From Oscillospiraceae bacterium (GTDB taxonomy: Bacteria > Bacillota > Clostridia > Oscillospirales > Oscillospiraceae), in the NCBI GenBank assembly GCA_021770845.1, contig JAETQF010000001.1, positions 124,001 to 188,000 on the forward strand: a stretch of 64,000 nt of DNA, in the 5' to 3' direction. This document shows, piece after piece, positions 8,288-16,521 of this stretch. Each line of letters opens with the position of its first letter. Positions within the stretch are counted from its first letter, which is position 1. The translations under genes and the position numbers were made by a program. Below the pieces are notes generated by a model, which searched no databases, was not told the DNA's origin, and was given only the letters and a program-made list of their open reading frames with translations.

Positions 8288-8511
8288 GGCTTCTCCCCCC
8301 GTTCTGCCGCGCTGGCTTGTGCCCTGATATGCGCCCGAAGCTGATTTTTCAGCTTTTCTTCCGCATACCGATACTGCACCTCATTCAACGCTCCACTGTC
8401 CTTCAGCGACAGCAAGAGGGCTCTCTGGTACTCAAACAGGAACCGGCTGTCCGTCTCCTTGGTGATCTTGCGGTCGTGTTCGATCCCGACCAGACGCGCC
8501 TGCTCCGCCAT
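8281..8511 (-). CDS. Small protein co-translated with the recombinase
   Basis: 76 residues from ATG 8511, with AAAGGGGG about 10 nt upstream; an in-frame GTG at 8520 is less well placed. Charged and mostly helical, with a segment (ALLLSLKDSGALNEVQYRYAEEKLKNQL) that recalls SHOCT-type domains. Its last codons overlap the recombinase start, so the two are made together. Recombination directionality factors of serine integrases are small proteins often encoded beside the integrase. That role is possible here but rests on position only. I do not recognise it as a known factor. Confidence 0.6.
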   Translation of the reverse strand: MAEQARLVGIEHDRKITKETDSRFLFEYQRALLLSLKDSGALNEVQYRYAEEKLKNQLRAHIRAQASAAERGEKPC

Positions 8512-8642
8512 CCCGCACACCCCCTTTGTTTCAAGGGTATGCGTGGGACAGGCCCGCTTTGATCGTTGATTTGCCCCTTTTATTTGACAGTAATCAGCAT
8601 TTCACAGTATCATGTGGAAAGCATACCAATGATCGAACCAGA

Positions 8643-8651
8643 TACGGTATG
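8643..8651 (-). promoter_or_regulatory. Candidate sporulation -10 box upstream of the recombinase operon
   Basis: On the minus strand CATACCGTA matches the sigma-K -10 consensus CATAnnnTA exactly and sigma-E CATACAnT with one mismatch. No convincing -35 is visible at the right distance. It lies about 130 nt before the small ORF. Confidence 0.25.
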
Positions 8652-8733
8652 TTTGTAAGTATTTTGAAATAAGGATTTGTCATTGCCTCCGATTTCTGGT
8701 AGAATGGAGAAAACTTGCGCAGGAGATGAAATT

Positions 8734-9455
8734 ATGAAAAAAATCACCCGCCGCTCCATCGTCCTGTACTGCCTGCCTTTGTTCGCCGTGGGGCTGTTCA
8801 CCACCATGCTGAACAACTACCTGATCTATTTCTACCAGCCCACCGCCGCCTCCGGCCTGCCCACCCTCATCACCCAGGGCTATGTGTTTGCCGGGGTATT
8901 GACGGTGATCGGCCTGATCAAGGCGCTGGGCCACATCATCGACGCGGTATCCGATCCCATAGTGGCCTCCCTCAGCGACAAATCCGGCCACCGGGACGGG
9001 CGGCGCATCCCCTTTTTGCGGCGGTTTGCCGTCCCCTTCGCGCTGTGCGCCCTGCTGATCTTCTGCTCGCCTTTTGATACGCCCCTGCTCAACGATATCT
9101 GGCTGGCGGTGTTCATCTGGGGCTACTACATCTTCTATACCCTGTATATGATCCCCCCTCCATGATGGCGGACGTGATCCGGTATGACACCGTAAAAACC
9201 GGCGTCAACCAGGAGGGCACCTTCGCCGCCGCCAAGAGCTTTGTCACCAAAATGGGCACCTCCATTGCCACCATGATCGTCCCCTCCCTTGTTGTGGTGG
9301 GGGCGGCAACCGGTCAGAGCGTGGGACGGCAGGGGCTGCTGCTCACCGCTGTGGTGGGCGGGGCGTTTACCCTGATCTCCGTGGCCATCTATGCCATGTA
9401 CCGCGAGAAGGAGATCCGCTCCGTCATCCGGGGTAACGCAAAGGGGGCTGTATAA
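8734..9455 (+). pseudogene. Decayed GPH-type (MFS) sugar/cation symporter
   Basis: Two pieces of one transporter in different frames. The first (8734-9165) begins MKKITRRSIVLYCLPLF after AGGAGA, has three or four membrane helices and the loop DAVSDPIVASLSDKSGHRDGRR, and ends in foreign residues after YTLYMIPP. The second, from about 9162, resumes with MMADVIRYDTVKTGVNQEGTF, typical of a late loop of the same family, and runs to the C-terminus. Family members are about 450-480 residues, so roughly 200 central residues are missing at about 9155-9165. The deletion also changes frame. The product should be non-functional. Confidence 0.85.
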
Positions 9456-10768
9456 TGATACCAGGAGCAGAATACTATGCACAGCGGCTGGCCCGGATGA
9501 TCCAGTGCGAAACCGTGTCGGTAAAGGGATCCTATGACGACGCCGAGTTTGCCAGGCTGCGCGGGGTGATGGAGGAGCTGTTCCCCCTGGTGCACCAGCG
9601 CATGGAGCGCCATATTTTCAGCCAGGACTGCTGGGTCTACGAGCTCAAGGGCAGGGACGCCTCCCGGAGCATCCTGCTCATGTCCCACCACGACGTGGCG
9701 TCGGCGGAGGGCACCTGGGAGCATGACCCGTTTGCCGCTGAACTTGTGGACGGCAGGCTGTGGGGCCGGGGGACGGTGGACACGAAAACGCCTCTGTTTG
9801 CCGAGTTCTCCGCCCTGGAGGAGCTGCTGGGGTCGGGCTGGGATCCGCCCTGCAATGTGTTTCTTGCCTCCTCACACAATGAGGAGCTGGGGGGCGACGG
9901 CATCCCCACGGCGCTGGCACATTTCAAAGAGCGGGGCCTCACCTTCGAGGTGGTTTTGGATGAGGGCGGCGCCATCATCGATCCGCCCCTGTCCGGGATG
10001 ACGTGTGAGAAGTGCGCCATGGTGGCCGTCCACGAAAAGGGGCGGTACAAGCTCAACTGCGCCGCCTCCGCCGCCAGCGCCCACACCGGACTCAGCGCCG
10101 CCGTCACCGCCAGCCCCATTGAGCGCATGGCGGGGTTCCTTCAGGAGGCCGCGTCCGGGAAATTGTTTATCCGCCGCCTGAATCCCCAGGTGCGGGCCAT
10201 GTTCCGACACTTGGCCCCCCACTGCAAATTTCCCATGAACGCGGTGCTGGGCAATCTTTGGCTGACCGCCCCCCTGCTCCAAAAGGTCATGCCCAAGCTG
10301 AACCCCCAGGCGGGGGCCATGCTGGGCACGGTGTGCTCTTTCAGCAAAATCGAAGGGGACGATAAGGGCTGCACCGCCACCGTCAGCTTCAAGGCCGTAG
10401 ACGGGGACGACATGGCCCGCGATCTGGACGCCCTGCGGGCTGCCGCGAACAAGTACGGCGTGGACATCACAATCGACCCGGCTTCTGAATACCACGGCCC
10501 GGCCGACATGGGACAGCCCGCTTTTACCTACACCATGGAGCGTATCCGGGCGGTGTTCCCGGATTACCCGCCCGTCCCCTTCATTCTGCCCGCCGGGACG
10601 GACGCCCGGTGGCTCACCGATATCTGTCCCTGTGTACTGCGCTTCGCCCCCATCCGGCTCTCCTCCCGGCAGCTTGGCTCTGTTCACTCGGAGAACGAAA
10701 ACATCGACCTGGACGCCATCGTTGACGCCGTGACATTCTACATTGACTTTCTTCGCAACTATCCATAA
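9455..10768 (+). CDS. M20 family metallopeptidase
   Basis: 437 residues, similar in layout to M20 carboxypeptidases of the PM20D1/CPS1 type. Metal and catalytic motifs are present: SHHDVAS (His and Asp), GRGTVDTK (bridging Asp), HNEELGGDG (catalytic Glu pair), a later Asp in LPAGTDARW, and a terminal His in LGSVHSENE. A lid domain sits in the middle. The start overlaps the stop of the decayed transporter (TAATG) and follows AAAGGGGG, so peptidase and transporter probably formed a uptake-and-hydrolysis unit. The substrate is unknown. It is intact although the transporter is not. Confidence 0.85.
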   Translation: MIPGAEYYAQRLARMIQCETVSVKGSYDDAEFARLRGVMEELFPLVHQRMERHIFSQDCWVYELKGRDASRSILLMSHHDVASAEGTWEHDPFAAELVDGRLWGRGTVDTKTPLFAEFSALEELLGSGWDPPCNVFLASSHNEELGGDGIPTALAHFKERGLTFEVVLDEGGAIIDPPLSGMTCEKCAMVAVHEKGRYKLNCAASAASAHTGLSAAVTASPIERMAGFLQEAASGKLFIRRLNPQVRAMFRHLAPHCKFPMNAVLGNLWLTAPLLQKVMPKLNPQAGAMLGTVCSFSKIEGDDKGCTATVSFKAVDGDDMARDLDALRAAANKYGVDITIDPASEYHGPADMGQPAFTYTMERIRAVFPDYPPVPFILPAGTDARWLTDICPCVLRFAPIRLSSRQLGSVHSENENIDLDAIVDAVTFYIDFLRNYP

Positions 10769-10786
10769 AAAGAGAGGGAGATACTT

Positions 10787-11286
10787 ATGAGTAAGGTAAA
10801 AAACGAACCGAAAATCAAGAATCCGCTGATCGCTGCCATCCGGGAGCAGCTGGAACACCGGGCGCTGTGGATGTACCTGCTGTGCGACGAGGCGGCAAAA
10901 AAGGGTCTGAACGCGGAGGACTACGCCCCCGCCGCCCCATCCGCCGCTGTGGGCTGTACCAAGGCGGGCTGCTGCGGAAAAAGGCCGGAGGCGGGCCGTC
11001 CCTGAAGGGGCTGAAAAAGACGCTGTTCTCCAAGTTTGCCCAGTGGGTGTTTGAAATGGACATCAAGCGGTGCGACGACGACCACCTGGACATCGACTTC
11101 CACTACTGCCCCCTGGTGAAGGCGTGGCAGAAGCAGGGCTGCTCCGACGAGGAGATCCGGCTGTTGTGCGACCACGCCATGTGCGGCGACCGGGGCATCG
11201 CGGAGAGCTTCGGCTGTGAGCTGGACTTGCCCGCCACCATCGCCCGCGGGGATGATATCTGTCAAATTCGATTTGTCCGGCGCTGA
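10787..11286 (+). pseudogene. Frameshifted L-2-amino-thiazoline-4-carboxylate hydrolase family gene
   Basis: The first frame starts MSKVKNEPKIKNPLIAAI at 10787. It loses homology-like sequence near 10925-10945, and the rest continues in another frame to a stop at 11284-11286 (FSKFAQWVFEMDIKRC, FHYCPLVKAWQKQGCSDEE, LLCDHAMCGDRG, then a C-terminal LARGDDICQ-like end). The combined product, about 165 residues, resembles the ATC hydrolase family, with conserved Cys and His in the second half. A single indel separates the frames. A sequencing error is possible; otherwise the gene is dead. Confidence 0.7.
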
Positions 11287-11411
11287 ACCCAGCCGCAATA
11301 CATTATAAATAGAAGTGATCCCTATGCCCATTGCCGAAGCCGTCATTGTCCCCCACCGTAGGCCAGGGGCCGGGAGCGGCAGGCGCAGGCCACCACCATC
11401 GACGCCTGCTG

Positions 11412-11451
11412 AAAAGCGTCCGTCTGCAATTTACGCAGACGGACGCTTTTT
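11412..11451. terminator. Bidirectional terminator
   Basis: A 16-bp stem (arms 11412-11427 and 11435-11450) with T tracts on both strands separates the rightward cargo genes from the leftward hypB-hypA unit. The rest of the gap 11287-11568 shows nothing else. Confidence 0.85.
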
Positions 11452-11568
11452 GCCCAAATTGATTTCCCGGCAGCAAAAGAGGAATCACTTGCCCTCAGCC
11501 CGGGCCGCCGCCATAGACTTGAAATAGCATTGCCGGGAGGATCCCTCCATTTCTTCTCTCTTTCGCTG

Positions 11569-11913
11569 TCAGTACGCCTCGATCTCCTTGATATTCACCT
11601 CATTTCCGGTCAAAAGCCAGGTGTTTCCACTCTGGCAATGGGGACAGGTTTTACCGTAGGCCACAGTGGGATAATCCCGCCCGCAGCCGTCGCAGTGGGT
11701 CATTGCGGGCAGCATTTCGATTCGCAGCTCCGATCCCTCCACCAGCTCCGTCTTGGCCGCCGCCCATTTCCAGCAGTCGGTGAGGTAGTCCGGCACTACG
11801 CCGGATACCTCCCCCAGCTCCAGCACCACGGCGGACACCCTTTCCAGGTCGTTTTCCGCCGCCACCCGCTCCACGCTTTTTATGATGTGGAACACAATGC
11901 CCAGCTCATGCAT
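11569..11913 (-). CDS. hypA: Hydrogenase nickel metallochaperone HypA
   Basis: 114 residues. The N-terminal MHE provides the nickel-binding His2. The zinc site is made by CDGC and CPHC at about residues 73 and 90. HypA delivers nickel to NiFe hydrogenase (or urease) with HypB. The gene is the last of the hypB-flavoprotein-hypA unit, beginning 3 bp after the flavoprotein stop. No hydrogenase subunit and no hypCDEF gene is in the window, so its client lies elsewhere or is not a hydrogenase. Confidence 0.92.
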   Translation of the reverse strand: MHELGIVFHIIKSVERVAAENDLERVSAVVLELGEVSGVVPDYLTDCWKWAAAKTELVEGSELRIEMLPAMTHCDGCGRDYPTVAYGKTCPHCQSGNTWLLTGNEVNIKEIEAY

Positions 11914-11916
11914 GGC

Positions 11917-14709
11917 CTACTCCCTGCTCTTTTTTGCGGCCCGCTTGATCTTGATCTCCCGCTTGATCATGTTGGGCAGGATGGCCTTCATCTTGTCCTC
12001 CGACTTCATCATGGTGGAGCACTCAGGGCGCTCCCGGTGGAGGCGGATGGCGTCGAACTCGCAGCGGGTGGTACACAGGCCGCAGCCAATGCACTTATTG
12101 GGATCCACGACGGAGGCCCCGCAGCCCAGGCAGCGGGCGGTCTCCGCCTTGACCTGTTCCTCGGTAAACGCGCGCTTGGCGTCCCGGAAGGACTTCCGCC
12201 AGTCAAAGCTGTCGTCCATGCCGGGGATCTGCCGGGAGGCCGTGTCATACTGCTCCACCTTAATATTTTCCTTGTCCAGCTCCACAAAGTACCGTGGATC
12301 CCGGCCGATGGTCATGCTGGTGTTGGGCTGGACGAAGCGGTGGAGGGACACCGCCGCCTCCTTGCCCGCCGCGATGGCATCGATGGCGAACTTGGGGCCG
12401 GTGTACACGTCGCCGCCCACGAATATGTCGGGCTGGGCGGTCTGGTAGGTCTTGGCGTCGGCCTTGGCCCAGCCGCCCCGGGCCAGCTCCAACGCGCTCC
12501 CCTCCAGTAGCTCGCCCCACTCCACGCTCTGGCCGATGGACAGCACCACGTGGTCGCAGGGGACGGTGATGGTGTCCTGCTCGTCATACTGGGGGGCGAA
12601 GCGGCCCTGGCCGTCCCACACGCTGGTGCATTTCATGAACACCACGCCGGATACCTTCCCGCCCTCGGCCAGAATCTCCTTGGGGCCCCAGCCGCACTGG
12701 ATGGTCACGTCCTCGTCCTCCGCCTCGGCGATCTCCTCCAGGGAGGCGGGCATTTTCTCCCTGGGCTCCAGGCAGTACATGGACACAGAATCCGCCCCGC
12801 AGCGGTGGGCCGTCCGGGCGGCGTCGATGGCCACATTGCCGCCGCCCACCACCACCGTCTTGCCGGGAACTTTCATCGTCTCATCCGCCAGAGCGTTGCG
12901 CAGGAACTCCACCGCGGAGTACACGCCGGGGGCGCTCTCGCCGGGGATGCCGGGCAGACGGCCCCGCTGGCAACCGATGGCGATATAGAACGCCTCGTAG
13001 CCCTGGGCCCGCAGGTCGTCCAGGGTCAGATCCCTGCCCACCTCCACGCCGCAGCGGAAGTCCACCCCCAAGGCGCGGATGATGTCGATCTCCGCGTCAA
13101 TCACGTTCTTTTCCAGCTTGAAGGAGGGGATGCCGTAGCGGAGCATTCCGCCCAGCTCCTTGTTCTTCTCAAACACGGTGGGCTCATAGCCCTTGAGGGC
13201 CAGGTAATAGGCGCAGGACAGGCCCGCCGGGCCGCCGCCGATGATGGCGATCTTCTGGGAGAACTCACCCTGGAGCTTGGGGATTACTTTTTTGGGCACG
13301 AACCGGCGATCGGCATCCAGATCCTGCTGGGCGATAAACTTCTTCACCTCGTCAATGGCCACGGCCTGATCAATGGTGCCCCGGGTGCAGGCGTCCTCGC
13401 ACCGGCGGTTGCACACCCGGCCGCACACCGCGGGGAACGGATTCTCTTTTTTGATAAGCTCCAGCGCCTCGGTGTATCTGCCCTGGGCCGCCAGCCTCAA
13501 ATAGCCCTGGACGGCAATGTGGGCAGGGCAGGCAGTCTTGCAGGGGGCGGTGCCCGTCTCGTGGGTGTTGATCCGGTTCTTATCCCGGTAGTCCACCGAC
13601 CACTTCTCCGGGCCCCACTTCACCTCGTCGGGCAGCTCCTGCCGGGGGTACTGGATGGGCGCACCGTCCTTGGCACACAGCTTCTGGCCCAGCTTGGCGG
13701 CTCCGGCGGGGCACACCTCCACGCAGCCGCCGCAGGCCACGCACTTGTCCTCCTCCACACGGGCTACATAGGCGGAGCGGCTCATATTGGGGGTGTTGAA
13801 CAGCTGGGAGGTGCGCAGGGCGTTGCAGACGTTCACATTGCAGTTGCAGATGGCGAAGATCTTCTCCTCACCGTCGATGTTGGTGATCTGGTGGACGAAG
13901 CCGTTTTCCTCCGCCCGCTGGAAGATGTCCAGCGCCTCCTCATAGGTGATGTACCGCCCGCCCTTGTCCGTCTCCACCACGTAGTCGGCCATGTCGCCCA
14001 CCGCCACGCACCAGCCCTCCGGATCGTCGCCGCAGCCCTCGCCCATCCGGGCCCGGCTCATCCGGCAAGAGCAGGGGGAGGCGGCGAATTTGTTGTACTT
14101 TTGCAGCCAGTGAGAGATGTGCTCGATGGAGATAGACTGGTTCTCCAGCTCGATGGCCTTCTCCACCGGGATGACGTGCATCCCGATACCCGCCCCGCCG
14201 GGAGGCACCATGGGGGTGATCTTCTCCAGGGGCAGGAAGGTCATACGTTCAAAAAAGGCCGTGACCTCCGGGTGCTCCTGGATCTGGGCGTGGCGCATAT
14301 TGAAAAATTCCGCGCTGCCCGGCACGAACATGGGCAGGACGTACCGCTTCTCATGGTTGGGATTCTTGCCGTCCAGGTTCTCCCAGTGGTACTCGATGAG
14401 GCCGATGAGGCTCATCTCGTCCAGCAGCGTTTGCAGCTTTTCCGGCTCCATGCCGGTGAGCTTTTGAATTTGGGCGAAGGTCTTGGGCTTGCGCACCTTC
14501 ATCTTCATGGCCACGTCGGCCATCTCGTCGGTAACCAGCCCGGCCAGGCCCCAGTACTCCGGATCCTCCGCCGTGACGCCCTTCAGCTTGGCGGGCACCC
14601 GGTCGGTGATCATCCGGCCCAGCTTGAGGATCTTCTCCCGGGGCTGATCCGTCTTGGGAATCTCAAAGGGCAGCCTGCTCTCGTCCAGGGGGAATTTCGT
14701 CTCGCTCAT
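11917..14709 (-). CDS. Multi-iron-sulfur FAD/NAD(P)-dependent oxidoreductase
   Basis: 930 residues. An N-terminal region of about 300 residues has cysteine motifs (SPCSCRMSR, CNCNVNVC). A ferredoxin-like CVACGGCVEVCP lies near 325. Next is a GltD-type iron-sulfur region (CKTACPAH, CGRVCNRRCEDAC), an FAD-binding GGGPAGLSCAYYLALKGY, an NAD(P)-binding GGGNVAIDAARTA, and a C-terminal 4Fe-4S domain (NKCIGCGLCTTRC). It resembles the glutamate-synthase beta-subunit fold used as an electron-transfer module. Lying between hypB and hypA it could serve a nickel hydrogenase, but the electron partners are not known. It is an intact gene within the cotJC element. Confidence 0.85.
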   Translation of the reverse strand: MSETKFPLDESRLPFEIPKTDQPREKILKLGRMITDRVPAKLKGVTAEDPEYWGLAGLVTDEMADVAMKMKVRKPKTFAQIQKLTGMEPEKLQTLLDEMSLIGLIEYHWENLDGKNPNHEKRYVLPMFVPGSAEFFNMRHAQIQEHPEVTAFFERMTFLPLEKITPMVPPGGAGIGMHVIPVEKAIELENQSISIEHISHWLQKYNKFAASPCSCRMSRARMGEGCGDDPEGWCVAVGDMADYVVETDKGGRYITYEEALDIFQRAEENGFVHQITNIDGEEKIFAICNCNVNVCNALRTSQLFNTPNMSRSAYVARVEEDKCVACGGCVEVCPAGAAKLGQKLCAKDGAPIQYPRQELPDEVKWGPEKWSVDYRDKNRINTHETGTAPCKTACPAHIAVQGYLRLAAQGRYTEALELIKKENPFPAVCGRVCNRRCEDACTRGTIDQAVAIDEVKKFIAQQDLDADRRFVPKKVIPKLQGEFSQKIAIIGGGPAGLSCAYYLALKGYEPTVFEKNKELGGMLRYGIPSFKLEKNVIDAEIDIIRALGVDFRCGVEVGRDLTLDDLRAQGYEAFYIAIGCQRGRLPGIPGESAPGVYSAVEFLRNALADETMKVPGKTVVVGGGNVAIDAARTAHRCGADSVSMYCLEPREKMPASLEEIAEAEDEDVTIQCGWGPKEILAEGGKVSGVVFMKCTSVWDGQGRFAPQYDEQDTITVPCDHVVLSIGQSVEWGELLEGSALELARGGWAKADAKTYQTAQPDIFVGGDVYTGPKFAIDAIAAGKEAAVSLHRFVQPNTSMTIGRDPRYFVELDKENIKVEQYDTASRQIPGMDDSFDWRKSFRDAKRAFTEEQVKAETARCLGCGASVVDPNKCIGCGLCTTRCEFDAIRLHRERPECSTMMKSEDKMKAILPNMIKREIKIKRAAKKSRE

Positions 14710-14737
14710 GTCAGTTCTCCTCTCTCTTTTTTAGGGA

Positions 14738-15406
14738 TCAGCTCCGCCAGCTCTTTACCTGCCTCCGCAGCCAGTCCGCCCAGTCCTCCACCCCCTCGCC
14801 GGTTTTGGCGCAGATGGGGATAACCACGGCGTTGGGGTTGCGCATCTTGATGTACTCCCGGCATTTGTCCAACTTAAAATCGAAGTAAGGGGCCACGTCA
14901 ATTTTATTGATGAGCACCACGTCGCACACCTGGAACATCAGGGGGTATTTCAACGGCTTGTCATCCCCCTCGGGCACCGACAGAATGGCGGCGTTCTTCA
15001 CCGCCCCCGTGTCGAACTCGGCGGGGCACACCAGGTTCCCCACGTTCTCCAAAATAGCCAGCTCCACATCGCCGTCCACCAGCTCGTCCAGCCCCTGCCT
15101 GGTCATGTCCGCGTCCAGGTGGCACATCCCGCCGGTATGGAGCTGGATGGACTTCACCCCCGACTCCGCCATAGCCCGGGCGTCCACGTCGGAGTCGATG
15201 TCCGCCTCCATGACGCCGATTTGGATCTCATCCTTCAGCAGCTCTACCGTACGGCGCAGGGTGGTGGTTTTACCGGAACCGGGGGCGCTCATGAGGTTGA
15301 GCAGGAAAATTCCCTTTTCCTTCAGCTCGGCCCGCAGCTCCGCCGCCCGCCTGTCGTTGTCGGCAAAGACGCTCTGCTTCACCTCAATCACGCGAACCTG
15401 ATCCAT
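14738..15406 (-). CDS. hypB: Hydrogenase nickel incorporation GTPase HypB
   Basis: 222 residues. The P-loop is SAPGSGKTTT, with a switch region around MEADIDSDVDA and NKID as the guanine-specificity motif. LENVGNLVCPAEFD carries the family's metal-site cysteine. It lacks the N-terminal His-rich stretch of some HypB proteins. HypB drives nickel transfer from HypA. It is the first gene of the minus-strand unit, with a good promoter (15449-15477) and a FadR-type operator just downstream of the expected transcription start. Confidence 0.93.
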   Translation of the reverse strand: MDQVRVIEVKQSVFADNDRRAAELRAELKEKGIFLLNLMSAPGSGKTTTLRRTVELLKDEIQIGVMEADIDSDVDARAMAESGVKSIQLHTGGMCHLDADMTRQGLDELVDGDVELAILENVGNLVCPAEFDTGAVKNAAILSVPEGDDKPLKYPLMFQVCDVVLINKIDVAPYFDFKLDKCREYIKMRNPNAVVIPICAKTGEGVEDWADWLRRQVKSWRS

Positions 15407-15425
15407 GCCGATCCTCTCCTCTCAC

Positions 15426-15436
15426 TGGTTCAACCA
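15426..15436. promoter_or_regulatory. FadR-type operator in front of hypB
   Basis: TGGTTCAACCA fits the FadR-subfamily pattern TnGTnnnACnA and is extended to CTGGTT-c-AACCAG. It lies about 6-16 bases past the predicted hypB transcription start, where binding would block transcription. Confidence 0.65.
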
Positions 15437-15448
15437 GATATTGTCATA

Positions 15449-15477
15449 ATTTTATCATTTTCCCTCCTTTCAGTCAA
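15449..15477 (-). promoter_or_regulatory. Sigma-A promoter of the hypB operon
   Basis: On the minus strand TTGACT (15477-15472) and TAAAAT (15454-15449) are 17 bp apart, about 45 nt before the hypB start. Confidence 0.75.
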
Positions 15478-15571
15478 CCGCCCGAAAATCTTTCCGGATT
15501 TTTTGTCGATTCCACAGTTTTGACGGATTGCATTTGTGAAAGGTGTATGATAAACTGCCCCATGTGATATG

Positions 15572-15582
15572 TGGTATGACCA
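15572..15582. promoter_or_regulatory. FadR-type operator in front of the GntR gene
   Basis: TGGTATGACCA again fits TnGTnnnACnA exactly. It sits 21 bp before the regulator's start codon and downstream of a TATGAT-like -10 (15546-15551), consistent with autorepression. Confidence 0.65.
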
Positions 15583-15603
15583 GAACCAGAAGGAGGTAAC
15601 GGT

Positions 15604-16314
15604 ATGGAATTTACAAGGCTCTCCTCCCCCAGCCTGAAGGATCTGTTTGTCCAGCAGCTCCAGGGGATGATCTTGTCCGGGGCCCTCCCCGTAGGCGCGC
15701 AGCTCCCCCCGGAGCGCGTCCTTGCCGAACAGATGCACGTCAGCCGCACCGTGGTAAACAGCGGCCTTGCCGAACTGTCCGATCAGGGCTTTTTAGAGGT
15801 GCACCCCAGGCAGGGCACCTTCGTGGCGGACTACCGCCGCCGTGGAAATCTCAGCACCCTGATCGCCATCATGCAGTATAAGGGAGGCGTGTTGGGCCGG
15901 GAGGAGATCCGCTCCATCCTGGAAGTCCGCCGGGCACTGGAGCACCTGGCGGCGGAGCGGGCTATCCGGTACGCCTCCGACGAGGCGCTGGATCGGCTGG
16001 GTAAGGCCCTGGCCCAGATTGCCGCCGCCTCCAGCGCCGAACAGGCGGCAGAGTGTGCCTTCGATTTTCAGCACGAGCTGGCGCTGGTTGGGGGAAACAG
16101 CATCGTTCCACTGATCTACCACTCCTTTAAACCACCTGTGATCGCCCTGTGGGTGCGCTTCTGTCATCTATACGGCATCCCGTCCCTGGTACGCAACACT
16201 CAGATCCTCTATACGTTCATCCGGAACCGGGATCAGGACGGCGCGTCCCAGTGGATCGACGCCTATCTGGAACAGGCCATCAGCGGAAGCCAGCAGATCT
16301 ACGAGTGCCGCTGA
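15604..16314 (+). CDS. FadR-subfamily GntR transcriptional regulator
   Basis: 236 residues. The N-terminal winged helix-turn-helix (about residues 8-75) has the family pattern LPVGAQLPPERVLAEQMHVSRTVVN and GTFVADY. The C-terminal FCD ligand domain (about 90-225) is helical, with conserved polar residues such as RRALEHLAAERA and FDFQHEL. It is divergent from hypB, and each promoter has a TGGTnnnACCA operator. The likely ligand is a small organic acid, as in LldR or PdhR, but nothing here fixes it. The start follows AGGAGG. Confidence 0.9.
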   Translation: MEFTRLSSPSLKDLFVQQLQGMILSGALPVGAQLPPERVLAEQMHVSRTVVNSGLAELSDQGFLEVHPRQGTFVADYRRRGNLSTLIAIMQYKGGVLGREEIRSILEVRRALEHLAAERAIRYASDEALDRLGKALAQIAAASSAEQAAECAFDFQHELALVGGNSIVPLIYHSFKPPVIALWVRFCHLYGIPSLVRNTQILYTFIRNRDQDGASQWIDAYLEQAISGSQQIYECR

Positions 16315-16511
16315 TTTTAGAATGCGCTCTTTGCAGTCAGTCCGGGATTGCCACGCGGATACAGACCTTCCAGCAGGGCTTGTCCCTCTGAACGATCCGC
16401 GTTTCGCCGCCTTCGGCCAGTTGCGGCGGCTCACTTCAATATGTAAAGTATTTTCCCTTTATAAGATTGAAATTACCTGGCTTTATGCGGTTATCTTTTG
16501 GCCCCCTGGTA
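16315..16511. other. Right end of the element, no gene seen
   Basis: About 200 bp between the GntR stop and the right core. AT content rises toward the junction. No ORF with a start site or terminator is evident. Its last bases form half of the element-circle junction. Confidence 0.6.
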
Positions 16512-16521
16512 GGTACTGAGG
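16512..16521 (+). repeat. Right attachment core (attR) in cotJC
   Basis: GGTACTGAGG, identical to 6579-6588. Here it is followed by the genuine cotJC continuation encoding Glu-Leu-Gly-His-Leu-Glu-Met. Confidence 0.9.

Larger units (their letters stand above)
6579..16511. mobile_element. Skin-like intervening element in cotJC, 9,933 bp
   Basis: The element is bounded by the direct repeat GGTACTGAGG and divides the cotJC reading frame. A large serine recombinase lies about 90 bp inside the left end. No phage structural, replication or lysis genes are visible. The cargo is a small recombinase-coupled ORF, a decayed transporter, an M20 peptidase, a frameshifted hydrolase, hypA, an iron-sulfur flavoprotein, hypB and a GntR regulator. 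Known precedents are skin in sigK and SP-beta in spsM, which are excised in the mother cell so that the host gene is rebuilt. The two decayed cargo genes contrast with intact recombinase, cores and both cotJC halves, which argues for retained excision. Confidence 0.9.

Noticed and set aside
12550-14823. 757-codon plus-strand ORF opposite the flavoprotein gene
   Set aside because: It is the antisense shadow of a high-GC gene, His/Pro/Gly-rich and without motifs.
16467-16511. Independent start for the 3' cotJC piece
   Set aside because: The frame is open upstream but has no ribosome-binding site, and the protein would lack the N-terminal third.
6579-16521. Element as a prophage
   Set aside because: No capsid, tail, terminase, replication or lysis genes; only the recombinase is phage-like.
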